From Nitrososphaerota archaeon (GTDB lineage Archaea > Thermoproteota > Nitrososphaeria > Nitrososphaerales > Nitrosopumilaceae): a DNA stretch of 47,185 nucleotides. This document shows, piece by piece, positions 8,482-16,785 of this stretch. The notes under the pieces are model-generated. The model saw nothing but the letters and a program-made list of their open reading frames with translations. It did no database searches and had not been told where the DNA came from. Position 1 is the first letter of the stretch. Each line of letters starts with the position of its first letter. Where the stretch lies: contig JABDDN010000011.1 of the NCBI GenBank assembly GCA_013287585.1, forward strand, positions 1 to 47,185. The letters run 5' to 3'. The translations under genes and the position numbers were made by a program.

Positions 8482-9681
8482 TTAGAAACCCGCAGCAATA
8501 GGATCTGAAGGTTTCATTATCTCACGCAATAGAATAGTTGCATACGAGCCTCGAGACAATGTAAAACTTACAAATGGTTCGATTGTGGAAAAACTTTCAC
8601 ATTTTATTGTAGCTTGTCTGAATCCGCCCTCATTACTTACCTCTTGCATTTCTTTTGAAAAGAAATCTCTTGCATGAATTTGTTCTTTTTCTAAAACTTG
8701 GGAAATTTGATAATCAAATCTGTTTTTTTTAGAATAAGAATAGCCTACTAGAGGTATTGCAAGCCTCTGGTCTGGATCATTTTGGTATCTTCCAAGATCG
8801 TTTTTCTTATCAAAACAAACGTCTCCTTCTTTTGGTAAAAATAATTCTTCGCCATGCTCAAAAGCTTGACTCATAGCACAATTAAAGACGTAAGACTGGA
8901 AGGCTTGAACAAAAAATCTTCTCAGAGAAAGAGAAATTGCTCTTATGGCCTTGATGGCATCTCCATGCTGCACCATCTCATCGAGTACTATTCTTTCAAC
9001 ATCCATTTGATGAGGAATTTCTTGCAAAGCTTTTGAATAATTTGACTTGTCTTCAAGCATTTTTCTTATTTTATTATTTTCAACTGAATCATATTCTGAG
9101 CTAAAAGAAAGAAGCAGATGAACTGCCAATTCAAAATCATTTTGTAGTATTGCTTTTCCTATGAGGTGAGACACTGGTCTTTTACTGCCAAATCTCTGAT
9201 ATCCAAAAAAGTTTAAAATCTTCTCATATTCCTTCAAATTGTCAATTTTTGAAAAATCTGCATCTTGGATTTTTATCTTAAAATGATTTCCAATCATGTC
9301 TTTTTTTGTAAGTGGTTTTGCAACAAATCCTATTCGTGTAAGATCGTATCTGTTGGTGATGAACTTCTCAGGCGATTTAGAGGTACCTGTATCACACACA
9401 AATTGCTCGGTTGTAGCACTGGCGTCCTTGAGCCCTAATGCCTTTAGTCTTACGCCATGAATTTTAAAAATCTCAGAAAGAGCATGATTTGTATCAATTC
9501 CATATTTTTTTAACTTGTATACTGCATAACTACCTGTCTGGGAAATTTTAGATAATGTTCTCTGATCTAAAATTTCAGATACAAAAAAATCCTCTTGGGC
9601 TGATCGTATCTTTCCTCCAATGCCTTCAAAGTTTGTACTGTATACAAAGATCCCTATACTGGAATCAATCTTTGGAATCAC
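8482..9681 (-). CDS. truD: tRNA pseudouridine synthase D
   Basis: Converts a uridine (U13 in most tRNAs) to pseudouridine. 399 residues, the length of archaeal TruD. The catalytic Asp is D86 in G-L-K-D-A-S-A-T-T-E-Q, the family signature. Further conserved parts are N-x-F near residue 140, Y-Q-R-F-G-S-K-R at about 166, and R-F-F-V-Q-A-F-Q-S-Y-V-F-N in the middle, characteristic of the TRUD insertion. Cytoplasmic. Only 3 bases separate it from the propeller gene upstream (ending at 9685), which suggests read-through transcription, though no functional link is evident. Confidence 0.93.
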   Translation of the reverse strand: MIPKIDSSIGIFVYSTNFEGIGGKIRSAQEDFFVSEILDQRTLSKISQTGSYAVYKLKKYGIDTNHALSEIFKIHGVRLKALGLKDASATTEQFVCDTGTSKSPEKFITNRYDLTRIGFVAKPLTKKDMIGNHFKIKIQDADFSKIDNLKEYEKILNFFGYQRFGSKRPVSHLIGKAILQNDFELAVHLLLSFSSEYDSVENNKIRKMLEDKSNYSKALQEIPHQMDVERIVLDEMVQHGDAIKAIRAISLSLRRFFVQAFQSYVFNCAMSQAFEHGEELFLPKEGDVCFDKKNDLGRYQNDPDQRLAIPLVGYSYSKKNRFDYQISQVLEKEQIHARDFFSKEMQEVSNEGGFRQATIKCESFSTIEPFVSFTLSRGSYATILLREIMKPSDPIAAGF

Positions 9682-9684
9682 TTC

Positions 9685-11241
9685 TTATTTTATGGTGACT
9701 GTTACATACTTTGATATTGTAACTTCGTGATATAGGGCGCCAATTAGAACTTGGTATGTTCCTGTAAATGCAAAATTATCTGCAGAAATACTAACTGAAA
9801 CAGTCTTTGGCTGATTTGTCATAGTTACTTGAGAATTGCCAGAAACAATAATGTCATTAGTATTGGCAGTATTTGACGTAACTACAGTAACAGGATCTAT
9901 GATTTGCTCGTTTGGAGTTATTGTAAATGATACTGTGGAATTCTCACCTCTATGAAGAGTAATATCTGTTGGAGTTACCTCCACATTCATTGGGAGCGGT
10001 GCCTTTGGATCTAGAAAACCAATGTTATTTTCAACCCACTCTGTAAACCATACCTTGTCATCATTTGTTGTAAAATCAAGCACTTGAGCTACCCCACAAT
10101 CCTGCAAGGCTCCACAGTCAGACCAGTTTGGATTTGTAGAAGGAACTTGATATTCTACAAGAGTACCTTTTGCAGGATCAAAAACAGCTAATCTGTTTGC
10201 TACCTGTTCATTAAACCAGATTCTGCCATTGTTATCAATCTGATTCCAATATGGTCTAGAAATTGGTGTCTTTATCAATCCTGATGCATTGCCGTATGTG
10301 GATTCTATAGGCATTGAAGTGATAAATCTTGTAAATTGCTGTGATTGTTGATCAAAACTGAAAAAGATACTGCTTGCAGTATCGGTAACCCATATCTTGC
10401 CATCTTTTTCTACTGATATTCCATTTGGAGCTAAAATCCCTGGAGGAAGATTAAATTGAGTTTTGTTGCCTGTTTGGGGATCGTATCTTACCAGATGTCC
10501 TCCTTGTTGATATATCCAAACAGTATACCAGATTTTTCCATTAGAATCTACTGCCATGTCGCTAGTAAAGTTGTAGTTTCCTGGAGAAGATATTGTTGAA
10601 TATTGTATGATAGGACCAACCTGATCTAAATTAAAAGATGTTATTTTTCTTCCTACAAAATCATTTACTAAAATTTCTTTACCGTTTACGACAAGCATCT
10701 GAGGAAACGTTTCATTTTGACCAGGTGTTATTGGATAATTGAAATTAGCGTATTTTGCATCAGTAGGAGAGAATCTCCAAATTATACCGTGTCCAGAATC
10801 TGTATACCACAAGTTTCCATCAGATGTATAACCAATTCCCCACATCATTGATTTTTGATGTGATTGCCATAATGGATTTGCATATTCTGTAAAGTTTTTA
10901 GTGGAAGGATCAAACTTGGCAATTTTTCCTGTATTTGATTCTGTAAACCAAACATTTCCATTGGAGTCTGTTGTTATACCTAATGGTTGCGTACATGCAG
11001 TAGGAATCTTGAATTCTGTTATGTATTTGTTAGATTTTGCATCACTAGTTTCACAAAATACTGGACGGTCTTTGTCCTTGTAATTATCTGCAGGTGTGCC
11101 AGTTATTGTAGTATCAGTGGTTTGAGCTGTTCTTGGATTGCCAAAACCGCCAAATAGCGCCACAGTTGAACTTCCTACCATTATGGCTCCAAATCCTATA
11201 GCCATTATAATCATTAGAATTTTTTTGTTTTTCTTCTTCAC
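9685..11241 (-). CDS. Membrane-anchored Vgb-like (virginiamycin B lyase-type) beta-propeller protein
   Basis: 518 residues. An N-terminal hydrophobic anchor or signal (about 6-30) follows a K-K-K-N-K-K start. The main body is a propeller with blades of the G-N-V-W-F-T-E and G-K-I-W-V-T-D type, spaced about 40-60 residues apart, as in streptogramin lyase (Vgb) and SMP-30-like propellers. A C-terminal beta-sandwich (about 425-518) resembles an Ig-like domain. Lyase activity is not implied; this fold is used widely for extracellular binding. Cys pairs near residues 63-83 and 370-380 could form disulfides. It diverges from the winged-helix gene that starts near 11373. Confidence 0.75.
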   Translation of the reverse strand: MKKKNKKILMIIMAIGFGAIMVGSSTVALFGGFGNPRTAQTTDTTITGTPADNYKDKDRPVFCETSDAKSNKYITEFKIPTACTQPLGITTDSNGNVWFTESNTGKIAKFDPSTKNFTEYANPLWQSHQKSMMWGIGYTSDGNLWYTDSGHGIIWRFSPTDAKYANFNYPITPGQNETFPQMLVVNGKEILVNDFVGRKITSFNLDQVGPIIQYSTISSPGNYNFTSDMAVDSNGKIWYTVWIYQQGGHLVRYDPQTGNKTQFNLPPGILAPNGISVEKDGKIWVTDTASSIFFSFDQQSQQFTRFITSMPIESTYGNASGLIKTPISRPYWNQIDNNGRIWFNEQVANRLAVFDPAKGTLVEYQVPSTNPNWSDCGALQDCGVAQVLDFTTNDDKVWFTEWVENNIGFLDPKAPLPMNVEVTPTDITLHRGENSTVSFTITPNEQIIDPVTVVTSNTANTNDIIVSGNSQVTMTNQPKTVSVSISADNFAFTGTYQVLIGALYHEVTISKYVTVTIK

Positions 11242-11372
11242 AAAAAGCCGATAATTTTTCCTTGTTATATCTTCTTCTTAAAATTATCAGTCCAACATGC
11301 TGGACAGATTTGTCCCTAAAACTGACACGAATGTCAGCGCGGCTTAAATCATATAGAAGATTCATCTATGTG

Positions 11373-11732
11373 ATGCTATACCGTAGTAGAACTGAAATTG
11401 CCAATATTATGTTAAAGGCTGCAAAAACAGGAGCAGGAAAGACAAAGATAATGTACAATGCAAATCTCTCTTACACTCAACTCACAGGATATCTGTATTA
11501 TTTACAACAAAATGGTCTGATAACACATGAAGCAGATACACTACTTTACAGACCAACTGAAAAGGGATTGAAATTCTTGAATCTCTCAAATAAATTGAGT
11601 AAAATGACACCAGTACAAACTCAACCGGTTCCACAACCAACTCCACAAACAAAACCAACTCTTATACCGAAATTATCCAGGTCTGAATACGCAGATTTGA
11701 GTCCTATAAGATCCGGCTACAGCTTGAATTAA
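11373..11732 (+). CDS. Winged-helix transcriptional regulator
   Basis: The open frame runs from 11262, but the ATG at 11373 (M-L-Y-R-S-R-T-E) begins the recognisable domain, giving 119 residues. Residues about 3-75 match archaeal winged-helix proteins of the HTH_45/ArnR1-like type: R-S-R-T-E-I-A-N-I-M-L-K-A-A, Y-N-A-N-L-S-Y-T-Q-L-T-G-Y-L (recognition helix), then L-I-x-H-E-A-D and Y-R-P-T-E-K-G (wing). The tail is Pro/Gln-rich and disordered. It is probably a DNA-binding regulator and diverges from the propeller gene. Target unknown. Confidence 0.8.
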   Translation: MLYRSRTEIANIMLKAAKTGAGKTKIMYNANLSYTQLTGYLYYLQQNGLITHEADTLLYRPTEKGLKFLNLSNKLSKMTPVQTQPVPQPTPQTKPTLIPKLSRSEYADLSPIRSGYSLN

Positions 11733-11812
11733 TGTTATAGAATAATTTTAGCATATTCAGACATGTATTAACTCAGTCATAATTTTGGAATTTACAGAAT
11801 GATGAAACATGA

Positions 11813-11938
11813 TTAATCTTCAATCATATTTTGAACCTTGCTTTTACAATTAGGGCATCTACCATTGTGATCTGTTGCATTTATGGAATAAACAGTGCCA
11901 CAGAATCCACATGCACGAAGAGACTCTTTCTTAACCAT
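11813..11938 (-). CDS. Small zinc-ribbon protein
   Basis: A short ORF of 41 codons: M-V-K-K-E-S-L-R, then C-G-F-C, then about 15 residues, then C-P-N-C, ending in S-K-V-Q-N-M-I-E-D. Two C-x-x-C knuckles define a rubredoxin-like zinc ribbon. The frame stays open upstream; a TTG at 11989 would give about 58 residues with an extension containing L-P-N-K-Q-H-D-W-S-G, so the true start is uncertain. It is co-oriented with the coiled-coil/tubulin pair upstream. It fills most of an otherwise empty stretch of about 330 bp. Possible roles are nucleic-acid binding or partner to a larger complex. Confidence 0.65.
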   Translation of the reverse strand: MVKKESLRACGFCGTVYSINATDHNGRCPNCKSKVQNMIED

Positions 11939-12060
11939 ACCAGACCAATCATGTTGCTTATTTGGTAGATATTTAATATTGTGTAACAAGGTTCCTGTTA
12001 TATTCAGAATCAGACCAAATTATAACAAGGTTTTTTACATATTACATCTTATTCTAAAAA

Positions 12061-12606
12061 TTACCTTTTCTTGATAGATAGGGTTTTTTGTACCTCGTTC
12101 ATGCTGCTGATGAATTTCTGCTTTGCTTCATATTCATCTGATACCTTGACAACAATTTCAGATGATGAAAACATGACATCCTTGACTAAAATTGGTGCAC
12201 TAAGTCCTAGCAGCTCACTCAATATGTCAAATATGTTGTTAAACTTGGTTCCATTTTTGTACTTGAAGATTGTATTGCCTTCGGATAGTTTTGGGGGTAA
12301 TTCTAACGGAATCACGAGCTCTGGGGAAGTGATCTCTGTGACAAAACTATTGGTATCTGTTTTTATCATCTCGCTTAGTTTTTCTTTTTCAGACACAAGC
12401 TCATTTTTTATCTTTTCAAGCTCGCCCAATTCATCATGATATTGTTCTCCTACCATCTTTGCAAAGGTGGACTCTGTGACACTCTTTAGTGGAACTTCAT
12501 GAATTCTAAAATTAACTCTGGCAAGCTCTGCCTCCACATTTGTTAATTGTTGCCTATTGGATTTTATCCTGCCAGCTGTCTCTTCAAGATACTGAAAATC
12601 AGCCAT
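12061..12606 (-). CDS. Coiled-coil protein coupled to the tubulin-like GTPase
   Basis: 181 residues. Residues about 1-40 and 65-100 are heptad-rich and predicted coiled coil; the remainder (about 105-181) is an alpha/beta region with no motif I know. It starts 10 bases after the stop of the tubulin-superfamily gene, on the same strand, so the two are almost certainly co-transcribed and possibly stoichiometric. By context it could be a cofactor, adaptor or regulator of the filament. The N-terminal M-A-D-F-Q-Y-L-E-E-T-A-G-R-I-K start is well placed. No signal peptide or membrane segment. Confidence 0.7.
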   Translation of the reverse strand: MADFQYLEETAGRIKSNRQQLTNVEAELARVNFRIHEVPLKSVTESTFAKMVGEQYHDELGELEKIKNELVSEKEKLSEMIKTDTNSFVTEITSPELVIPLELPPKLSEGNTIFKYKNGTKFNNIFDILSELLGLSAPILVKDVMFSSSEIVVKVSDEYEAKQKFISSMNEVQKTLSIKKR

Positions 12607-12616
12607 CTTTCAATAC

Positions 12617-14005
12617 CTAACTAAACTGATGAACAACGTCCATCAGGCTCTGCTTGAATTCTTCTGTAGTCAAACCCCATTTGCCATATTCCTCCTTGTA
12701 AGCATCCCACGAAACTTCGGCCTCACTTGCAATCTCAAGTATTTTTGGTCCTATTGCCTTTGTGTTGACTAGAATTGTGATGTTTGCCTGTTCACTTTCA
12801 AGTATTGGTATCTTGACAAAAATCATTCTAGAGTCTTCAATGTTAAATCTATCTTTGATAATTGCCTTGAGGGCATCCCTTTCCTTTACATCAAACTCTC
12901 CCTTGACTTTTACTAGTGCACAGCAAGAGTCCTTTGGACCTCCCTTATCTCTGACATCATTTTCATCAAGATCAAACAAAAGCGCATCTTCTTTTTTGTG
13001 AATGTGTTCAATAATTCCTTCCATGGTGTTACTTTTTCCTTTTGACATTAGATCCGTGCTCCATATTTTTTCCTCGGATATGATTGGAATTGCCCATGGA
13101 ATTGCAAATTTTGGTCGTTTTGTTGCAAGCCAAGTCCTATAGTTTGACATATCCCATTCTGTTTCTCTTGCAAATGATGAAACAAACATCGAAATTGCAC
13201 TTGCTGCAATCAGATTCATACCGCGATAATCCTTCCAACCTACCTCTTGTTCTTTTGGAAGATCATCAATTATTGATGGTATGTTGTCTAATTTTTTCTC
13301 AAATTTATGAGCTAACAGTCTTAGAGTTTTATTTGAAAAGAGAATTGAACAATCACTATATTTTATCTGGTATTCTAAATTCATTACAATGTTTATTGCA
13401 GCAGCTTCAAAAATTATAGGATCCCAGCCAAACTCTGGCAAAAGCCCTAATGTTGCAATGGTTGCATGCTCTTTGGTATCTTTTTTTATGTATTGAATAA
13501 ATGCACTTGCAAAAGAACTACCAGTTCCACCTCCCATTGCAAACGGTACACAGAATCCTCTTACTGGTTCTGGTGAAAGAGCAGCTATTTGTTTTTGCAA
13601 ATCAAATTTAGCGCTTACCTCTTTTATGAAACGTGTTCTGCCCTCTGCCCAATTTCTTGCAGCTCCTCCTGAACCATGAATGACATGTTTGTCCCTTAAA
13701 GCAAAAAGATCAGGATATGATTGTAAGATGAGATTAGCAGCTCTTGGATCCAAGTCGATTAGTAATGCTCTTGGGATAAGTGGTATCTCGTTACCTCCAT
13801 ATGATGGTGGAAATCTTAGAATGGTGCTGCCATATCTTTTGAGTACTCTTGATTCTTCTTTTTCGCCTTTAAGAGTAGGTTTGAGCGGGTCTGCCCCTAC
13901 ATCAAGTAATAATCTTCTATAAGATTCTGCACCCAATCCTATACCACAATGACCAAAACATGTCATTAGCACCGGGGCTGGTGGTAGTGGATCAAACTTG
14001 GACAA
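12617..14005 (-). CDS. Tubulin/FtsZ-superfamily GTPase, tubulin-like (artubulin-like) sequence features
   Basis: 462 residues, the length of tubulins rather than FtsZ (about 350-400). T1 loop G-H-C-G-I-G-L-G at 18-25 resembles tubulin G-x-C-G-x-x-x-G, not the FtsZ glycine run. P-R-A-L-L-I-D-L-D-P at 79-88 and G-S-G-G-A-A-R-N-W-A-E-G at 111-122 match the tubulin T3 region. The T4 signature is G-G-G-T-G-S-S at 158-164, with the final Gly replaced by Ser. Y-S-D-C-S-I-L-F-S-N and a probable T7 segment E-W-D-M-S-N-Y keep an acidic residue at the catalytic position. It may polymerise with GTP. Thaumarchaea divide mainly by Cdv/ESCRT, so the role here is open: cytoskeleton or another process. Followed at once by the coiled-coil gene. 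Confidence 0.85.
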   Translation of the reverse strand: MSKFDPLPPAPVLMTCFGHCGIGLGAESYRRLLLDVGADPLKPTLKGEKEESRVLKRYGSTILRFPPSYGGNEIPLIPRALLIDLDPRAANLILQSYPDLFALRDKHVIHGSGGAARNWAEGRTRFIKEVSAKFDLQKQIAALSPEPVRGFCVPFAMGGGTGSSFASAFIQYIKKDTKEHATIATLGLLPEFGWDPIIFEAAAINIVMNLEYQIKYSDCSILFSNKTLRLLAHKFEKKLDNIPSIIDDLPKEQEVGWKDYRGMNLIAASAISMFVSSFARETEWDMSNYRTWLATKRPKFAIPWAIPIISEEKIWSTDLMSKGKSNTMEGIIEHIHKKEDALLFDLDENDVRDKGGPKDSCCALVKVKGEFDVKERDALKAIIKDRFNIEDSRMIFVKIPILESEQANITILVNTKAIGPKILEIASEAEVSWDAYKEEYGKWGLTTEEFKQSLMDVVHQFS

Positions 14006-14187
14006 TGTTACTCACCATTATACAGAATGATTTGTCTCTTTAACCAACAAGTGCAAGAATGTAAAGTGTCAACTTGACTGTTATAGACATTAAACTGTGA
14101 TAGTAGCAATATTTGTAGACCTAATAGCAGTCTTGGCGTGATTACATTTAAGATTTAAGGAGAAAAGATTCATCTAAACAAAATTCA

Positions 14188-14529
14188 TTAGGTTTCTTTT
14201 AGCACTTTCTTTAGCTCTTGAAATTCTTCTATGGTAATCTCTCCTGCAGCAAGTCGATTTTTTAGAATTTTAAGAGCATTGTCTCCTTTTGATTGAACTT
14301 TTTCTGATTTTTTATTTTGTCCTTTGGTCTTTTTTGATTTGGTTTCTTTTTCTGATTTAATTTGTTCTTGTTCCTCTAGAATTTTAATTAGACTTTCTAC
14401 ATATTTGTAATCTGACATGTATAGGGGGGTGCCATGTTTTAGCACATCGAAAATCTCATGTAGTCTATTACTGTCTCCTTTACCAGAATCAATTAGTTTT
14501 TGAACTGTTTTTATTAAATCATCAGACAA
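14188..14529 (-). CDS. Small protein with shared N-terminal helical domain and C-terminal SHOCT-like motif
   Basis: 113 residues. The N-terminal 48 residues match the shared domain of the proteins at 6171-6869 and 22250-23014: L-I-K-T-V-Q-K-L-I-D-x-G-K-G-D-x-x-R-L and S-D-x-K-Y-V-E-S-L. A Lys/Glu-rich, probably disordered or coiled linker follows. The C-terminus, with L-K-x-R-L-A-A-G-E-I-T-I-E-E-F-Q-E-L-K, is a clear SHOCT-type oligomerisation helix pair. No membrane segment. It starts 10 bases after the stop of the TPR gene on the same strand, so the two are likely an operon. Confidence 0.75.
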   Translation of the reverse strand: MSDDLIKTVQKLIDSGKGDSNRLHEIFDVLKHGTPLYMSDYKYVESLIKILEEQEQIKSEKETKSKKTKGQNKKSEKVQSKGDNALKILKNRLAAGEITIEEFQELKKVLKET

Positions 14530-14539
14530 TTTTTTTCAC

Positions 14540-15367
14540 CTATTTTACCAGTGTCCTAAATCGCAAGTCATCTTTTATGCTCTTAAATGATTTGTCTTTT
14601 ATTGCCCAGTTTTTAATAGTTTTACCGTAGTATGATATAGCTTCTGCAAGTAGGATCAATGACTCGTCAATTTCGCCAATCTCAGCCTTACTGCGGGATT
14701 TTGCATATACCACGTTACCGTTTTTTGGATGTTCTTTTAACACCAAATCAAATGCATCTATGGCGTCTAAATGCCTACCAAGTTCAGCTAGCTCAGTTCC
14801 TCTGTAAAATGAGACCTCATTATGTTGAGGATCTATCTTCAGCACGCTATCAAAACAGGCAAGTGCTTCCTCATGTTTTTTTTGTTTGCCTAATACCAGT
14901 CCTTTGTAAAACAATGCATCGATATTTTGTGGTTCTAATCCTAGACAATTATCAAGACACGATATTGCTTCTTCGTATAGGGCAAGTTTATTTTTTGCAA
15001 TTGCTTTATTGTAAAAAGATGCTGCATAATCTGGTTTGATTTTCAAAGATTTGTCATACGATGCTATGGCCTGTTCATAATGACCAATTTCTGCAAGTGC
15101 ATTTCCTATGTTGTTAAGGGCAGCAACATGTTTTGGATCTATTTCTAAAATTTTTTCAAAGCATGATATCGCATCCCTATTTTTATCAAGATTGGTTAAT
15201 GCAAGCCCTTTGTGGTATAACGCATCAACGTTTTGAGGATCTGTCTTTAGAGCCTTGTCAAAAAATGAAATTGCATCCTTGTGTTTGTTAAGCTTGGCAA
15301 GTGAAATTCCCTCTAAGATTAATGTGTCAATGTTCTTTGCCGGTTCAAAAAACTTCATTGAAATCAC
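14540..15367 (-). CDS. TPR-repeat protein
   Basis: 275 residues made of about six to seven 34-residue tetratricopeptide repeats. The signature A-L-x-x-K-G-x-A-L-x-x-L, x-x-A-I-x-x-F-D-K-x-L-x-x-D-P recurs from residue 14 to about 230, with N-N-I-G-N-A-L-A-E and Y-N-K-A-I-A variants. The C-terminal 45 residues are not TPR-like. TPR superhelices bind partner peptides; no catalytic domain is present. It is cytoplasmic by composition. The SHOCT-like gene follows 10 bases downstream and may encode its partner. A start at Met4 is equally possible. Confidence 0.88.
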   Translation of the reverse strand: MISMKFFEPAKNIDTLILEGISLAKLNKHKDAISFFDKALKTDPQNVDALYHKGLALTNLDKNRDAISCFEKILEIDPKHVAALNNIGNALAEIGHYEQAIASYDKSLKIKPDYAASFYNKAIAKNKLALYEEAISCLDNCLGLEPQNIDALFYKGLVLGKQKKHEEALACFDSVLKIDPQHNEVSFYRGTELAELGRHLDAIDAFDLVLKEHPKNGNVVYAKSRSKAEIGEIDESLILLAEAISYYGKTIKNWAIKDKSFKSIKDDLRFRTLVK

Positions 15368-15401
15368 TTTATCTTGTGTTTGAGATTAATATTACGATAT
15401 G

Positions 15402-16706
15402 CTATGATTTTTCTTCAGCAATACTTTCTGGAAATGCTTTTTTGATGTATCTTGATAGTGCTGGATACTGGATTATTAAAGATGCAAGAACCACGCCAAA
15501 AGTTATTGTCTGCAGGGTTTCCTTAAACTCACTTTCCGGGAGCGTTGCAACCAATGCTACAGACAACGCTCCTCTCATACCGCCCATCCACACAACATTT
15601 CGCCATGTTCTTGGAATGTTTTCTTTGGTGAATTTGTTAGTTAAACGAAGTATTGGATAAGTGGATACAGCTCTTGCAGCCAAAACAACAACAAATGCCA
15701 GTATTATCAGTGGCAGATTTTGACCAATTCCTATCAAATCCATGCTTAATCCTAAGTAGAGGAAGGCCAACGAATTGGCAAAAAAAGCAATCATCTCCCA
15801 AAAATTGGAAGTATATGTTCTTACTTTGGGGCTAATGATTTTTTCACTTTTCATTGTTATATTTCCAAAGTATAGTCCTGCAACAGCTGCTGCTATTAGA
15901 CCGGACATACCTAATGAATTTGCAACTACAACTGAACCAAACATCACTGCAACTGAAAGGGCTGTTTCTGAAAATGGATCATCTAGCAACTTGTGCAATC
16001 TATGTGCCGCTGCAGAAATAGCTAATCCAACAGCTATTCCTCCAAAAAATACTAATGCAAAATTTTCTAATTGTTGAATAATGTTCAGATTTATGTTGCC
16101 AATAACGTTCTGTGTTTCTAATGTTGAGCCCTGTGCTACTGCTATTGCAATTATTGATGAAAATATTATGACACCAGTTGCATCGTTGAAACTTGCTTCA
16201 GATTCCATTAGAGTAGAAAGTAATTTTGGTACTCTGACTTTTTTGAATACTTCAATTACAATGGCGGCATCAGTTGGTGCGATTAATGCTGCAAACGCAA
16301 AAGATACGATATATGGTAAATGTGCAAAATATACTAACAGGAATCCGCCAACCAAGGTTGCAAGAAGGACCCCAACAGTAGATAACAAAAGTGCGGATAT
16401 TTGCACTTGTTTGAATTCTTCATGTTTAATTTTCATCATTGCTTCAAAAATTAATGGTGGAACTATAAAAACCAGAATTAATTTTGGGTCTACCTTGAAC
16501 TGGGCTATATTAACAAAATTAAGTCCTGTAAAGTGAAATAAGGAAATTGCAACTCCTATTCCAACAAGAATCATTGTATAAGGAATTTTTATCTTCGAGG
16601 AGATCAAAGATGCAATAAATATTGTAACTAGAAACAACGGAATCAAATATTCTGTACTTAAAAACTGTGTTAGAATAGAACTTGCCATGTTGATTATGTT
16701 CCTCAA
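15402..16706 (-). CDS. Na+/H+ antiporter, CPA1/NhaP type
   Basis: Exchanges Na+ (or K+) for H+ across the cell membrane to control pH and ion balance. 434 residues with about 12-13 hydrophobic helices. A-L-I-A-P-T-D-A-A near residue 148 and E-S-E-A-S-F-N-D-A-T-G near 177 are the two hallmark motifs; the N-D pair marks an electroneutral CPA1-type exchanger rather than the D-D pair of electrogenic ones. R-x-x-x-V-W-M-G-G-M-R-G-A near residue 375 is also diagnostic. The second Met (M-A-S-S-I-L) is an alternative start. No cytoplasmic regulatory domain follows the membrane part. Confidence 0.9.
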   Translation of the reverse strand: MRNIINMASSILTQFLSTEYLIPLFLVTIFIASLISSKIKIPYTMILVGIGVAISLFHFTGLNFVNIAQFKVDPKLILVFIVPPLIFEAMMKIKHEEFKQVQISALLLSTVGVLLATLVGGFLLVYFAHLPYIVSFAFAALIAPTDAAIVIEVFKKVRVPKLLSTLMESEASFNDATGVIIFSSIIAIAVAQGSTLETQNVIGNINLNIIQQLENFALVFFGGIAVGLAISAAAHRLHKLLDDPFSETALSVAVMFGSVVVANSLGMSGLIAAAVAGLYFGNITMKSEKIISPKVRTYTSNFWEMIAFFANSLAFLYLGLSMDLIGIGQNLPLIILAFVVVLAARAVSTYPILRLTNKFTKENIPRTWRNVVWMGGMRGALSVALVATLPESEFKETLQTITFGVVLASLIIQYPALSRYIKKAFPESIAEEKS

Positions 16707-16785
16707 GTTTCCAAATTATAAAAAGGGTTCCAAGGAATCGTCTTATTGTTTTTAAAATTAGAAAAGCATGTAAAATTATCTTAAT

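Noticed and set aside
11262-11372. Longer N-terminus for the winged-helix regulator.
   Set aside because: The extension overlaps the divergent promoter region and does not look like part of the domain; ATG 11373 starts the recognisable helix.
13084-13419. Open frame opposite the tubulin-like gene.
   Set aside because: Antisense shadow of a well-supported gene; the composition is low-complexity Leu/Ser/Gln and no start signal was seen.
12617-14005. Naming the tubulin-superfamily gene ftsZ.
   Set aside because: The T1 loop, length and Y-S-D-C motif are more tubulin-like than FtsZ-like, and phylogeny is needed to decide.
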